Positions 1-11,726 of a stretch of 64,000 nt of DNA are shown piece after piece (within the stretch, counting starts at the first letter, position 1; every line of letters starts with the position of its first letter). The translations under genes and the position numbers were made by a program. The notes beneath the pieces were generated by a model, which was given only the letters and a program-made list of their open reading frames with translations, was not told where the DNA came from and did no database searches. Source of the stretch: Streptomyces sp. NBC_00536 (lineage in GTDB: Bacteria > Actinomycetota > Actinomycetes > Streptomycetales > Streptomycetaceae); NCBI RefSeq assembly GCF_036346295.1, contig NZ_CP107819.1, positions 4,836,001 to 4,900,000 on the forward strand, in the 5' to 3' direction.

Positions 1-1871
1 CGTTCGTCGACTACTCGGTGGGCAAGAAGCAGCTCTCCGAGATCGTCAACGACCTGGCCGAGCGCTACCCCAAGGTCATCGTGGCGGCGACGCTCGACAA
101 CCTGAAGGCGGCGGGCTTCCACTGGGCGACCCGTTCGGGCGTCACCGTGGCCATCTCCGACGTCGTCGTGCCCGAGGCCAAGAAGGCCATCGTCAAGGGC
201 TACGAGGAGCAGGACGAGAAGGTCCAGAAGCAGTACGAGCGCGGCCTGATCACCAAGGACGAGCGCACGCAGGAACTCATCGCGATCTGGACCAAGGCGA
301 CCAACGAGGTTGCCGAGGCGATGAACGCGAACTTCCCCAAGACGAACCCCATCTTCATGATGGTTGACTCGGGTGCCCGAGGAAACATGATGCAGATGCG
401 ACAGATCGCCGGTATGCGTGGTCTGGTGTCGAACGCGAAGAACGAGACCATCCCGCGTCCCATCAAGGCCTCGTTCCGTGAGGGCCTCACCGTTCTGGAG
501 TACTTCATCTCCACGCACGGTGCCCGTAAGGGTCTGGCGGACACCGCCCTGCGTACCGCCGACTCGGGTTACCTCACCCGTCGTCTGGTGGACGTCTCGC
601 AGGACGTCATCATCCGCGAGGAGGACTGCGGTACCGAGCGCGGTCTGAAGCTCAAGATCGCCGTTCGGGACGAGACCGGTGTCCTGCGCAAGGCCGACGA
701 CGTCGAGACCTCGATCTACGCCCGCATGCTGGCCGAGGACGTCGTCATCGACGGCAAGGTCATCGCGCCGGCGAACGTCGACCTCGGTGACGTCCTGATC
801 GACGCCCTGGTCGCCAACGGCGTCGAGGAGGTCAAGACCCGCTCGGTCCTGACCTGTGAGTCCGCGGTCGGCACCTGTGCCTTCTGCTACGGACGCTCGC
901 TCGCCACCGGCAAGCTGGTCGACATCGGTGAGGCGGTCGGCATCATCGCCGCCCAGTCCATCGGTGAGCCCGGTACCCAGCTGACGATGCGTACCTTCCA
1001 CACCGGTGGTGTGGCCGGTGACGACATCACGCAGGGTCTGCCGCGTGTCGTCGAGCTCTTCGAGGCCCGTACCCCGAAGGGTGTCGCCCCGATCTCCGAG
1101 GCCGCCGGCCGCGTGCGGATCGAGGAGACCGAGAAGACCAAGAAGATCGTCATCACGCCGGACGACGGTGCCGAGGAGACGGCGTTCCCGATCTCCAAGC
1201 GCGCCAAGGTCCTCGTGCACGAAGGTGACCACGTCGAGGTGGGCCAGAAGCTCACCGCGGGTGCCACCAACCCGCACGACGTGCTGCGCATCCTCGGTCA
1301 GCGCGCGGTCCAGGTCCACCTGGTCGGCGAAGTCCAGAAGGTCTACAACTCGCAGGGCGTGTCGATCCACGACAAGCACATCGAGATCATCATCCGGCAG
1401 ATGCTGCGCCGCGTGACGATCATCGAGTCCGGCGACGCGGAGCTGCTTCCGGGCGAGCTGGTCGAGCGGTCGAAGTTCGAGACCGAGAACCGTCGTGTGG
1501 TCACCGAGGGCGGTCACCCCGCCTCCGGCCGTCCGCAGCTGATGGGTATCACCAAGGCCTCGCTGGCGACGGAATCCTGGCTGTCGGCCGCCTCCTTCCA
1601 GGAGACGACCCGAGTCCTGACGGATGCGGCGATCAACGCCAAGTCCGACAGCCTCATCGGCCTCAAGGAGAACGTCATCATCGGTAAGCTCATCCCGGCC
1701 GGTACGGGTCTGTCCCGCTACCGCAACATCCGGGTCGAGCCCACCGAGGAAGCCAAGGCCGCGATGTACTCGGCCGTCGGTTACGACGACATCGACTACT
1801 CGCCCTTCGGCACCGGCTCCGGCCAGGCCGTCCCGCTGGAGGACTACGACTACGGCCCGTACAACGGCTGA
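1..1871 (+). CDS. rpoC: RNA polymerase subunit beta', C-terminal part (5' end outside window)
   Basis: This is the C-terminal half of the catalytic beta' subunit of RNA polymerase; the reading frame is open from base 3, so the gene starts upstream of the window. Visible landmarks are DSGARGN (about nt 363-386) leading into the bridge-helix region, the trigger-loop segment MRTFHTGG (about nt 987-1010), and the zinc-site cysteines: one in EEDCGT (about nt 625) and three in the [11 protein letters not shown] segment (about nt 850-890). The end (GPYNG) is a normal actinobacterial C-terminus. It is followed at once by a strong hairpin terminator. Upstream neighbour should be rpoB. Confidence 0.98.
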   Translation, partial: FVDYSVGKKQLSEIVNDLAERYPKVIVAATLDNLKAAGFHWATRSGVTVAISDVVVPEAKKAIVKGYEEQDEKVQKQYERGLITKDERTQELIAIWTKATNEVAEAMNANFPKTNPIFMMVDSGARGNMMQMRQIAGMRGLVSNAKNETIPRPIKASFREGLTVLEYFISTHGARKGLADTALRTADSGYLTRRLVDVSQDVIIREEDCGTERGLKLKIAVRDETGVLRKADDVETSIYARMLAEDVVIDGKVIAPANVDLGDVLIDALVANGVEEVKTRSVLTCESAVGTCAFCYGRSLATGKLVDIGEAVGIIAAQSIGEPGTQLTMRTFHTGGVAGDDITQGLPRVVELFEARTPKGVAPISEAAGRVRIEETEKTKKIVITPDDGAEETAFPISKRAKVLVHEGDHVEVGQKLTAGATNPHDVLRILGQRAVQVHLVGEVQKVYNSQGVSIHDKHIEIIIRQMLRRVTIIESGDAELLPGELVERSKFETENRRVVTEGGHPASGRPQLMGITKASLATESWLSAASFQETTRVLTDAAINAKSDSLIGLKENVIIGKLIPAGTGLSRYRNIRVEPTEEAKAAMYSAVGYDDIDYSPFGTGSGQAVPLEDYDYGPYNG

Positions 1872-1896
1872 GTCGCACCAGCGCAGTAGGCAGTGA

Positions 1897-1936
1897 GAAG
1901 CCCCCCGCCGCTCCGAGAGGAGCGGCGGGGGGCTTC
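1897..1936. terminator. Bidirectional intrinsic terminator between rpoC and the convergent yfhO-like gene
   Basis: A perfect 18-bp inverted repeat (1897-1914 and 1919-1936) with a GAGA loop. The plus-strand stem ends in cttc/ttcg and the minus-strand copy also runs into the end of the convergent gene at 1955, so one hairpin probably serves both. Confidence 0.9.
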
Positions 1937-1954
1937 TTCGTTGTGCCTGTCCGG

Positions 1955-4438
1955 TCAGACCTTGCGGCGCCGGGAGGCGACCGTGACGGAGATCAGGGCC
2001 AGGAGGGCGAGGGCGCCGGCGGCGAGGCCGGGGGTGAGGCCGCGGGGGGTGAAGGTGCACGAGACCTTGCCCGTGGCCGGGGTGACCGGGAGCGAGACCA
2101 GGCCGTGGAAGGAGGCCGGGGTGGTGGAGCGGTCGCCCGCGGTGCACTGCCAGCCGGGGATGTCGGTCATGGCGAAGACGGCGGTGCCGGAGGCGCCCTT
2201 GGGGAGGGTGGCTTCGATGGAGTGGCCGCCCGCGGTGACCTTGGTGGCGCCGGTGGCGGTCAGGTGGGACACCGCCGCGGTGAGCCTGGCGCGGTCCAGG
2301 CAGCCGATGGGGGAGGGCGGGGCGAAGGCCTTGGTCTGGGTCTCGACCGTCACTGTCACCTTGCCGGAGGCCGGGACCGGGCCGAGGTTCATGACGCCGG
2401 TGACCTTGTCCTCGATGGGGAGGCGGGCGCCGTCGTGGACCACCGTGCCGTAGAGGGCGGGGGAGTACCAGAACAGTTCGGAGCCGGGGGCGCACTGGGC
2501 GGCGTACGTCTGTGCGGTGTCGGTCCCGGTCCGGGTGACCTCGGGGACCTGGTAGACGGTGGCGCCCAGGACGTCCTCCTGGTGCGCCCACAAGCTGGCG
2601 GGCGGGTTCGGCGAGGTGTACGGGGCGGTGCGCAGGGTGACCAGGGGCGGGGCCGGGAAGCGGGTGGCCGTCCAGCTGTTCGCGGTGTCACCCGGACGGA
2701 CGCGGGCGCCGATCGAGAAGATCGCGTCGAGCACCGGGTTGTCGGCGCCGAAGAAGGTCCGGCCGTCGTTCTTGAAGCCGTAGCCGAGCGGTTCCAGGGC
2801 CTTGTACGTCGCCTCGGGGAGGTAGCTGCTGTAGTACTGCGGTCCTTCGGCCCGGAGCGCCAGCGCGTCGTTGTACGAGGTCTGCGGCGCGCCCGAGTCG
2901 GTCCGGTATGCGGGCCAGCCGTCCACCTGGCGGACGGCCTCGTAGTGGTGGGTGATCGACCGGTTCGAGGTCGGGGCCGGGGTGGCCCAGCGCTCGCGGG
3001 CCCGGCGCTCGTCGGCGTTCACCGCGGCCAGGGTGGATTCGGCGAAGACCACGCCGATCATCAAGGCCGCCGCGACGGGGACGAGCACGCGGCGCTTCTC
3101 GCCGAGGCCCAGGAGCAGCAGGGCGAGCAGGGAGAGGCCGCCGCCGCCGAGGACGGCCGCCCAGGTGTAGCCGCCGAAGTCATTGGTGTGGCGCAGTACG
3201 AAGGTGGCCACGACCAGCAGCGCGGCGGTGAGCGCCAGGTGCAGCGGGCGCGGCCGGTGCGCGAGCGCCAGCCAGGCCAGGATCACCAGCATGCCGCTGA
3301 AGACGAAGGCCTCGCGGTACGGGTTGCCGTTCGGGACCGCCAGGCCGTGCCACACGTACTGGGTCGGCGGGAACTGGAAGGAGGCCGCCACCAGCACGAT
3401 CGCGGCGCCCCAGACCAGCCGGGTGCGCTTCGCGATGGCGCTGTTGAGCAGGAAGGACCCGGCCAGGATCAGGCCCAGCGAGGCGATGTAGAGCCGGGGC
3501 CGGCCGCCCCACAGGTGGGTCGCGGGCAGCATGCCGGTGAGGAAGACCTCGATGCGCTGCGGGTGGAAGGTCCCGGCGTCGGTGGGCTGCGCGGCGCCGC
3601 TGGAGAGGAAGGACGGCAGCAGGAGCGGGAGGGTGAGCATGATGCCGACGGCGGCGGCGGTGGCCGCGCGCCACACGGCCCGCAGCCGCGCACCGGACTC
3701 CATGTCCCGGGTGATGAGACGGATGGCGAGGAGGACGCAGGCCGCCATCGTGGCCATCATCGCGGTGTAGAAGTTGCCGTACCAGGCGAGGGCGACGAGG
3801 ACGGCGACCGCGGGCCAGCGGCGTTCCTCCAGGCACCACTCGACCGCGATCCCGAGCATGGGCAGCGCCACCAGGCCCCACAGCCACATCGGGATGTACG
3901 AGGCGTCGCTGAGCGCCCATCCGCAGAGGCCGTAGCAGGCCCCCAGCACCCCGCGCTGCCACCACGGACCCGGGACCAGCTTGCCGAGGTACACGGCCAT
4001 CAGGGCCGCCGCCAGCCCCATGGTGAGCGGGGTGACCAGGAAGACCGCGAGGTCGACGTGGGCCCGCGGGACCAGCACGGTCAGCCAGGAGACCGGGTTG
4101 CCGAGGTAGGTGTAGTAGTCGGACAGGAACTGCTGTCCCAAGCCGCCGCGCCAGCTGAAGAGCAGGTCCCCGGCCGCCTGCCCGTGGACCAGGTCCCAGA
4201 GTGCGCGGTGGAAGGGCACGTACTGGTTGGCCTGGTCGTTCAGGGCCCGCCCGGTGTTGCCGAAGGGGAAGGTGCCGCGCAGCGCCCAGGCCGTGCAGAA
4301 CGCGGCCGAGGTGATGAGGAAGGCGAGCAGGGGCGCGTACAGCCGCCGCAGGGCCGGCCGCAGGCGGCGTCGGGCGGACCGGCCGGGCTCAGGGGGCGGG
4401 CCGCCGACCGCTGTCCGCTCCGATGCGACGGTGCCCAA
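1955..4438 (-). CDS. YfhO family integral membrane protein
   Basis: An 827-aa polytopic membrane protein of the YfhO/GT-C-like class, a family linked to glycosylation of cell-wall polymers or lipoteichoic acids. A basic N-terminus (RSARRRLRPALRRLYAP) precedes the first membrane helix; the family-typical early luminal segment with DQANQYVPFHRALWDL and FSWRGGLGQQF follows, then many hydrophobic helices up to about residue 480, a large extracytoplasmic C-terminal domain, and a last helix capped by SRRRKV. The substrate cannot be read from sequence. It sits alone on the minus strand between the rpo and str operons, with the rpsL promoter just upstream in the opposite direction. Confidence 0.85.
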   Translation of the reverse strand: MGTVASERTAVGGPPPEPGRSARRRLRPALRRLYAPLLAFLITSAAFCTAWALRGTFPFGNTGRALNDQANQYVPFHRALWDLVHGQAAGDLLFSWRGGLGQQFLSDYYTYLGNPVSWLTVLVPRAHVDLAVFLVTPLTMGLAAALMAVYLGKLVPGPWWQRGVLGACYGLCGWALSDASYIPMWLWGLVALPMLGIAVEWCLEERRWPAVAVLVALAWYGNFYTAMMATMAACVLLAIRLITRDMESGARLRAVWRAATAAAVGIMLTLPLLLPSFLSSGAAQPTDAGTFHPQRIEVFLTGMLPATHLWGGRPRLYIASLGLILAGSFLLNSAIAKRTRLVWGAAIVLVAASFQFPPTQYVWHGLAVPNGNPYREAFVFSGMLVILAWLALAHRPRPLHLALTAALLVVATFVLRHTNDFGGYTWAAVLGGGGLSLLALLLLGLGEKRRVLVPVAAALMIGVVFAESTLAAVNADERRARERWATPAPTSNRSITHHYEAVRQVDGWPAYRTDSGAPQTSYNDALALRAEGPQYYSSYLPEATYKALEPLGYGFKNDGRTFFGADNPVLDAIFSIGARVRPGDTANSWTATRFPAPPLVTLRTAPYTSPNPPASLWAHQEDVLGATVYQVPEVTRTGTDTAQTYAAQCAPGSELFWYSPALYGTVVHDGARLPIEDKVTGVMNLGPVPASGKVTVTVETQTKAFAPPSPIGCLDRARLTAAVSHLTATGATKVTAGGHSIEATLPKGASGTAVFAMTDIPGWQCTAGDRSTTPASFHGLVSLPVTPATGKVSCTFTPRGLTPGLAAGALALLALISVTVASRRRKV

Positions 4439-4596
4439 TGTCTCGTCTCCTGGTGCTCGTCCGGTGCCGGCCCGGTGCTCGCCGGGGCACTGTTCGTGTG
4501 CACCGTTCGATGATCGGTATGATGGCTGGTTTCGCGTAGTTTAAGCGGCCGCGGGCCGCGCCCCCGGGGGCCGTCGGCCCGGCGGGGGCATTTGTT

Positions 4597-4625
4597 TTGA
4601 CCGGAGTGAATGCGGTAGGTACGCT
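4597..4625 (+). promoter_or_regulatory. Promoter of the str operon (rpsL-rpsG-fusA-tuf)
   Basis: ttgacc (4597-4602), 17-bp spacer, tacgct (4620-4625). This fits the Streptomyces housekeeping (HrdB) pattern TTGACN - 16-18 - TANNNT, and the same -35 hexamer occurs before rpsJ and rplM in this window. Confidence 0.75.
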
Positions 4626-4742
4626 CAGACCTTGTGCCTGGGGTGTGCCTGGGCTCCCGTGCGTGTCCATCAACCGCATGCGAGCCCGTATTGGCCACCG
4701 TTATCCGTAGGGTCTCCGCGCTGAGCGGGGACTGAGCGGGTA

Positions 4743-4767
4743 CGACACACCCGACCGCGTGGGTCGG
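4743..4767 (+). promoter_or_regulatory. Shared ribosomal-leader hairpin, copy 1 (rpsL)
   Basis: The segment carries a 6-bp stem ccgacc/ggtcgg (4751-4756 and 4762-4767) with a gcgtg loop, preceded by cgacacac. It matches 21953-21977 upstream of rpsJ at 24 of 25 positions. It lies in the leader 52 nt before the rpsL start, so it would be transcribed. A common cis-regulatory RNA role is inferred. Confidence 0.55.
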
Positions 4768-4818
4768 CAAATGTTCCAGGTTAGCTTCACTACACGGCAC
4801 ACAGAAACCGGAGAAGTA

Positions 4819-5190
4819 GTGCCTACGATCCAGCAGCTGGTCCGTAAGGGCCGGCAGGACAAGGTCGAGAAGACAAAGACCCCCGCGCTTGAGGCTTCGC
4901 CCCAGCGTCGCGGCGTCTGCACGCGTGTGTTCACGACCACCCCGAAGAAGCCGAACTCGGCGCTCCGTAAGGTCGCGCGTGTGCGTCTGACCTCCGGCAT
5001 CGAGGTCACGGCCTACATTCCGGGTGAGGGACACAACCTGCAGGAGCACTCGATCGTGCTCGTGCGTGGTGGCCGTGTGAAGGACCTGCCGGGTGTTCGT
5101 TACAAGATCATCCGCGGTGCGCTTGACACCCAGGCTGTCAAGAACCGCAAGCAGGCCCGCAGCCGCTACGGCGCCAAGAAGGAGAAGTAG
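4819..5190 (+). CDS. rpsL: 30S ribosomal protein S12
   Basis: S12 (123 aa) shapes the decoding centre of the 30S subunit. I use the GTG at 4819 because [12 protein letters not shown] is the family N-terminus, the length then matches Streptomyces S12, and a ggagaag ribosome site precedes it; an in-frame ATG further upstream would add 20 unrelated residues. Lys43 and Lys88, the positions where substitutions classically give streptomycin resistance, are both lysine (PKKPNSA; GRVKDLP), so the allele looks wild-type. First gene of the str operon; rpsG follows after 2 nt. Confidence 0.98.
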   Translation: MPTIQQLVRKGRQDKVEKTKTPALEASPQRRGVCTRVFTTTPKKPNSALRKVARVRLTSGIEVTAYIPGEGHNLQEHSIVLVRGGRVKDLPGVRYKIIRGALDTQAVKNRKQARSRYGAKKEK

Positions 5191-5192
5191 AA

Positions 5193-5663
5193 ATGCCTCG
5201 TAAGGGCCCCGCCCCGAAGCGCCCGGTCATCATCGACCCGGTCTACGGTTCTCCCCTGGTGACGTCGCTCATCAACAAGATCCTCCTGAACGGCAAGCGC
5301 TCCACCGCTGAGCGCATCGTTTACGGCGCCATGGAAGGCCTCCGCGAGAAGACCGGCAACGACCCGGTCATCACGCTGAAGCGCGCGCTCGAGAACGTCA
5401 AGCCGTCTCTTGAGGTCAAGTCCCGCCGCGTCGGTGGCGCCACCTACCAGGTGCCGATCGAGGTCAAGCCGGGTCGTCAGTCGACCCTCGCGCTGCGCTG
5501 GCTCGTGGGTTACTCCCGCGCCCGCCGCGAGAAGACGATGACCGAGCGCCTCATGAACGAGCTGCTGGACGCCTCCAACGGTCTTGGCGCTGCCGTCAAG
5601 AAGCGCGAGGACACCCACAAGATGGCCGAGTCCAACAAGGCCTTCGCGCACTACCGCTGGTAG
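5193..5663 (+). CDS. rpsG: 30S ribosomal protein S7
   Basis: S7 (156 aa) nucleates assembly of the 30S head by binding the 3' domain of 16S rRNA and lies near the E site. It has standard length, with the basic N-terminus [11 protein letters not shown], the conserved [10 protein letters not shown] segment and the C-terminal AHYRW. Only 2 nt separate it from rpsL, so co-translation is likely. In enterobacteria S7 represses the str mRNA between rpsL and rpsG; the near-zero spacing here leaves no room for that site, so any autoregulation must differ. Confidence 0.98.
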   Translation: MPRKGPAPKRPVIIDPVYGSPLVTSLINKILLNGKRSTAERIVYGAMEGLREKTGNDPVITLKRALENVKPSLEVKSRRVGGATYQVPIEVKPGRQSTLALRWLVGYSRARREKTMTERLMNELLDASNGLGAAVKKREDTHKMAESNKAFAHYRW

Positions 5664-5702
5664 TCCCAACCCACATCGAGACCGAGAGAAGACTGAGCCG
5701 AT

Positions 5703-7828
<2,126 letters not shown>

Positions 7829-7832
<4 letters not shown>

Positions 7833-7857
7833 CTCTTCCGAGTACACGCTTTAGGCT
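7829..7857 (+). promoter_or_regulatory. Candidate internal promoter for tuf
   Basis: gtaact (7829-7834) overlaps the fusA stop, then a 17-bp spacer and taggct (7852-7857). The -10 is good and the -35 mediocre. A separate tuf1 promoter in the fus-tuf intergenic region is described for Streptomyces; this assignment of its hexamers is inference. Confidence 0.4.
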
Positions 7858-7873
7858 TGTCACCGGAGCCTCT

Positions 7874-7903
7874 GGGGCAACAGGAGTAACCCTCCGTTGC
7901 CCC
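7874..7903 (+). promoter_or_regulatory. Hairpin in the tuf leader
   Basis: ggggcaac (7874-7881) pairs with gttgcccc (7896-7903), and the inner ggag/ctcc extends the stem. No U-tract follows, so it is more likely an attenuator, stabiliser or processing site than a strong terminator. Confidence 0.5.
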
Positions 7904-7980
7904 GGTGGAACCGGCTTTCCAGCAAAGATCACCTGGCGCCAATCTGTAAGGCGTACAGAACCACTCTCCAGGAGGACCCC

Positions 7981-9174
<1,194 letters not shown>

Positions 9175-9221
9175 TCTTGATCTGACCTGGTAGCTCTCCG
9201 GTCTCCGGAGCGCCAGCCACT

Positions 9222-9267
9222 GAGGGGCCCTTCCCCCGTCGCGAAAGCGGCGAGGGAAGGGCCCCTC
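9222..9267 (+). terminator. Terminator of the str operon
   Basis: 21-nt arms (9222-9242 and 9247-9267) with a GAAA tetraloop and only two imperfect pairs, followed by cggcgtttt. A typical strong Streptomyces terminator. Confidence 0.9.
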
Positions 9268-9310
9268 GGCGTTTTCCGTTTCACGAGACTGGCGAAGGCG
9301 TACGCCGGCA

Positions 9311-9475
9311 CTAGTGCTGTGACCGGAAAGGTTCACCGTGTCACGGCGCCCGGCACGGCACCTCGCCGCGTTGTCGGACCACGACGGTACGTCCAGTACG
9401 AGTCGCGGCCCTCCGCCTTGCGATGCACCGCACCGAACACCGCGACCCGGCAAACCTTCCCGGCCACAGCACTAG
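9311..9475. mobile_element. MITE-like element with 23-bp inverted ends
   Basis: The ends 9311-9333 (starts ctagtgctgtgaccgg) and 9453-9475 are inverted repeats matching at 21 of 23 positions. The 165-bp element is flanked by 13-bp direct repeats, gcgtacgccggca (9298-9310) and gcgtacgtcggca (9476-9488), differing at one base, which looks like a target-site duplication. It encodes no protein. Its right end supplies the TAG stop of the minus-strand winged-helix gene. From memory the terminal motif is frequent in Streptomyces intergenic regions; a genome search would confirm. Confidence 0.6.
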
Positions 9476-10365
9476 GCGTACGTCGGCACGCTGGTCCGGC
9501 AGCCGTCGCAGCACCCTGGCTCGGGCCCCCGGTAGGCGCGGTCGCAGTACTCGCAGTTCTGCATCGGCTCGGGCCCCGGTTCGAGGGCGGCGGCCCCGGC
9601 GCCCGGCGCGCCCGGCGCCCGTACCCGTTCGGGCGGAAGCTGCTCGGTGAGCCGGTAGGCGACCAGCCCGGCGGCGCTGCGCGGCCGCGGCGGCAGCCGG
9701 TCGGTGAGCGCCGCGATCACGGCCTCCGGCGTGGCCCCGCGCTCCAGCCAGGCCTCGACGGCAGGCGCGAGCCGCTCGACGTCCCGCGCCCCGAGCAGCA
9801 GCCGCGAATCCACCGCGCGCAGCTCTACGAGGATCCGCTCGGCGGCAGCGCGACGCGCGGGCCTGTCGGGGTCCCGGGGGCGGGGGAGCGGGGGGATGGC
9901 CTTGACGGGGGTGACGGCGTCGGGCGCGGCGTCGGGCACCGGCTCGGGCACGGGCACCAGCTCGGGGGCCTCCGTCCCCGGCTGCCCGTCTTCGCTTCCA
10001 CACCCGGGACGGTTGTAGGAAACGGTCCGGGTGACGACCTGCCCGTTGTCCAGCCGCACCCGCGTGCGCCGCAGATAGCCGTGCTCCTCCAGCTCCCGCA
10101 GCGCCCGGGCGATCCGGTACTCGCTCTCGGGGAACCGCGGTGCGAGGTCCTTGATGCCGATGTGCGCGCCGGTCGGCAGCGACTGGATGTGCAGCGCGAG
10201 CCCGATGGCCACGAGGGACATCTCGGCGTGCTGGGCGAGGTGGTTCCCGACGACGGTGAAGCGCCGCGTGTGCCGCGCGTTGACGTGGATGACACCGGAT
10301 CGGGGGACGGCATCGTGATGCCGGGACGAGGCGCGCGAGGGCGCGCTAAGCTGCTGATTACCCAT
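9472..10365 (-). CDS. Winged-helix DNA-binding protein with C-terminal Cys cluster
   Basis: A 297-aa protein with a winged-helix type N-terminal half: residues about 45-115 carry SLVAIGLALHIQ, FPESEYRIARALRELEEHGYLRR and a TRTVSYNRPG wing. A Pro-rich linker follows, then an alpha-helical segment, and a C-terminal cysteine cluster (Cys271, 274, 285, 286, 289) that could bind zinc. The family is common in Streptomyces but its target is unknown to me. Start at 10365 has aaggatc upstream. The stop codon TAG lies inside the end of the 9311-9475 element, so the natural C-terminus may have been altered by that insertion. Confidence 0.75.
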   Translation of the reverse strand: MGNQQLSAPSRASSRHHDAVPRSGVIHVNARHTRRFTVVGNHLAQHAEMSLVAIGLALHIQSLPTGAHIGIKDLAPRFPESEYRIARALRELEEHGYLRRTRVRLDNGQVVTRTVSYNRPGCGSEDGQPGTEAPELVPVPEPVPDAAPDAVTPVKAIPPLPRPRDPDRPARRAAAERILVELRAVDSRLLLGARDVERLAPAVEAWLERGATPEAVIAALTDRLPPRPRSAAGLVAYRLTEQLPPERVRAPGAPGAGAAALEPGPEPMQNCEYCDRAYRGPEPGCCDGCRTSVPTYA

Positions 10366-10670
10366 CGGGAAGTTGGATCCTTCTCGTTGGTCAGGCCCTC
10401 GGACCGGGATTGCAGTCCCGCCGGGGGCCGACGTATGTCTGGAGTTGTAGCGGCGAGCATATGCCAGCGAACCCCCGTGTTAGCCAGTCAAGTTGGCCCA
10501 ATTCACCCATGTGAGCGACCCCCCGCCCCCACCCTGACGCCCCCGCTCCCCGGGAGGCTGGAGGGGTTTGGCAGGGGCCTTTCGCTTCCCAGGTACTTCT
10601 ACCCAATACGTCTAACCGCACCGCTTCGCGGATTCCCACCACCCGGCTTTCGAGCGACCCCCTGAGCGGG
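10366..10670. other. Intergenic region upstream of the winged-helix gene
   Basis: About 305 nt without a supportable gene. It must contain the promoter of the minus-strand winged-helix gene, but I find no clear -35/-10 pair. A small hairpin (cgggattgcagtcccg, 10412-10427) is the only structure that stands out. Confidence 0.5.
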
Positions 10671-10784
10671 TCATCCCCCGCCCAACAGGTCGCGCACGTA
10701 CTCCCTCAGGGCCGCGGGGTGCACGGACGATGCGACGTCCTACAGGTACGAGGCGATCTCGGGGTCGGAGGCCTGAAGACACAG
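10671..10784 (-). pseudogene. Possible C-terminal gene remnant with in-frame stop
   Basis: On the minus strand the frame reads ASDPEIASYL, a TAG at 10742-10740, then DVASSVHPAALREYVRDLLG before a TGA at 10673-10671. Amino-acid composition and helix-like pattern look coding rather than random GC-rich frame, and it is cut off upstream by another stop. I read it as a decayed 3' fragment of a lost gene; the family is not recognised. Confidence 0.3.
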
Positions 10785-10852
10785 TCATCCCGGGCCGGGT
10801 CCTCTCGGTTGGCTGGGCGCCGGCATTGGCATCAGGCGTGAGCATTCGTCGT

Positions 10853-11707
10853 TCAAGCCTGGCCCAGGGCCTCGATCGCGTTGACGACCAAGGCTCGGGC
10901 GGCGGCACCGTATACGGCCATGCTCCGTAGTTGTTCGAACGCTGTCAGGTAGAGCGCGACTTCGGACGGCTGCCTGATGTTCACCTCTGCCGAGAGCAGT
11001 TCCACGGAGACGAAAGTGTCGTCGTAGACGTGGAACGTCTCCAGCGGCCACACCGTGCGCGGCTCCGCCGTGCGCGGGATCACCCCTAGGGACACCGCGG
11101 GCAGGGCCCCGGCAGTTAGCAGGTGTCCCAGTTGTGCGGCCATCGCGTCCGGGTTGCCCATCCGGTAGTAGAGGGCCGCCTCCTCGACCACGAGGACGGC
11201 GCGGCGTCCCGGGTCGTGAATGATCCGGGACCGGTCGACCCGCGCGCGTGCGGCCTCGTCGCCCTCCTCTGGGTACCCCCGGAAGCGGGCGATCGTTCCG
11301 AGCAGGCCACCCGCGTACCCCTCTGTCTGGAGCAGGCCGGGCACGAGTGTGGAGGAGTAGATCCGGAACAGTGTCGTCTCTGCGAAGACCTGAGGCCATG
11401 AATTCTGGAGTTTCTTCAGTTCTTGCACCTGGTGGCGCCACTCGCTGTACATGGACTCGGCGTTCAGGGACCGAACGACGAGATCCGGCGCCTCGCCCGG
11501 GTGGCCGCAGGCCCGGCACCAGTGGCGTATGTCCCCCGCCGAGGGAGCGGTGCGCGCGTTCTCAATCCGGGACGTCTTGGAGTGGTGCCAACCGCACAGG
11601 CTGGCAAGCTCGGCCACGGTCAGCCCCGCGCCCTTGCGGAGGTCGCGCAGCCGTGCAGCCACGGCCACGCGGGCGGCCTGCGCAGAGGACGACGGGGAGA
11701 CGGGCAT
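10853..11707 (-). CDS. XRE-family transcriptional regulator with DUF5753 domain
   Basis: A 284-aa regulator. N-terminal XRE helix-turn-helix at about residues 15-70 (LRDLRKGAGLTVAELASLCGWHHSKTSRIE reading across the helices), then the DUF5753 ligand/partner domain (about 95-275) with the family landmarks ESMYSEW, FRIYSSTLVPGLLQTEGYA and the late VELLSAEVNI. I use the ATG at 11707 (MPVSPSSSAQ); the frame is open further upstream but that part lies inside the neighbouring gene. It follows the DUF6879 gene by 19 nt on the same strand. Such whiJ-like regulators act in Streptomyces development and antibiotic control together with small partner proteins; the actual target is unknown. Confidence 0.88.
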   Translation of the reverse strand: MPVSPSSSAQAARVAVAARLRDLRKGAGLTVAELASLCGWHHSKTSRIENARTAPSAGDIRHWCRACGHPGEAPDLVVRSLNAESMYSEWRHQVQELKKLQNSWPQVFAETTLFRIYSSTLVPGLLQTEGYAGGLLGTIARFRGYPEEGDEAARARVDRSRIIHDPGRRAVLVVEEAALYYRMGNPDAMAAQLGHLLTAGALPAVSLGVIPRTAEPRTVWPLETFHVYDDTFVSVELLSAEVNIRQPSEVALYLTAFEQLRSMAVYGAAARALVVNAIEALGQA

Positions 11708-11726
11708 CGAGCGTCGGACCGTCCTG

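Larger units (their letters stand above)
4439..4818 (+). other. Divergent intergenic region: yfhO-like start and rpsL leader
   Basis: A 380-nt gene-free region. It holds GC-rich palindromic stretches (about 4540-4590), the rpsL promoter (4597-4625), a leader of roughly 190 nt, and a 25-nt hairpin motif (4743-4767) that recurs upstream of rpsJ. I see no convincing small ORF. Confidence 0.7.

Noticed and set aside
1943..4513. 856-codon plus-strand frame opposite the YfhO-like gene
   Set aside because: Low-complexity Gly/Arg/Glu/Asp sequence expected from the antisense of a GC-rich membrane-protein gene; the minus-strand gene has real hydrophobic helices.
10412..10427. tRNA-like inverted repeat near the winged-helix gene
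   Set aside because: Only a single hairpin; no acceptor stem, T-arm consensus or CCA-compatible cloverleaf could be formed. No tRNA or rRNA gene was found in the window.
9319..10665. 448-codon plus-strand frame over the winged-helix gene
   Set aside because: Arg/Pro/Gly-rich shadow; the minus-strand protein has a clear winged-helix pattern and Cys cluster.
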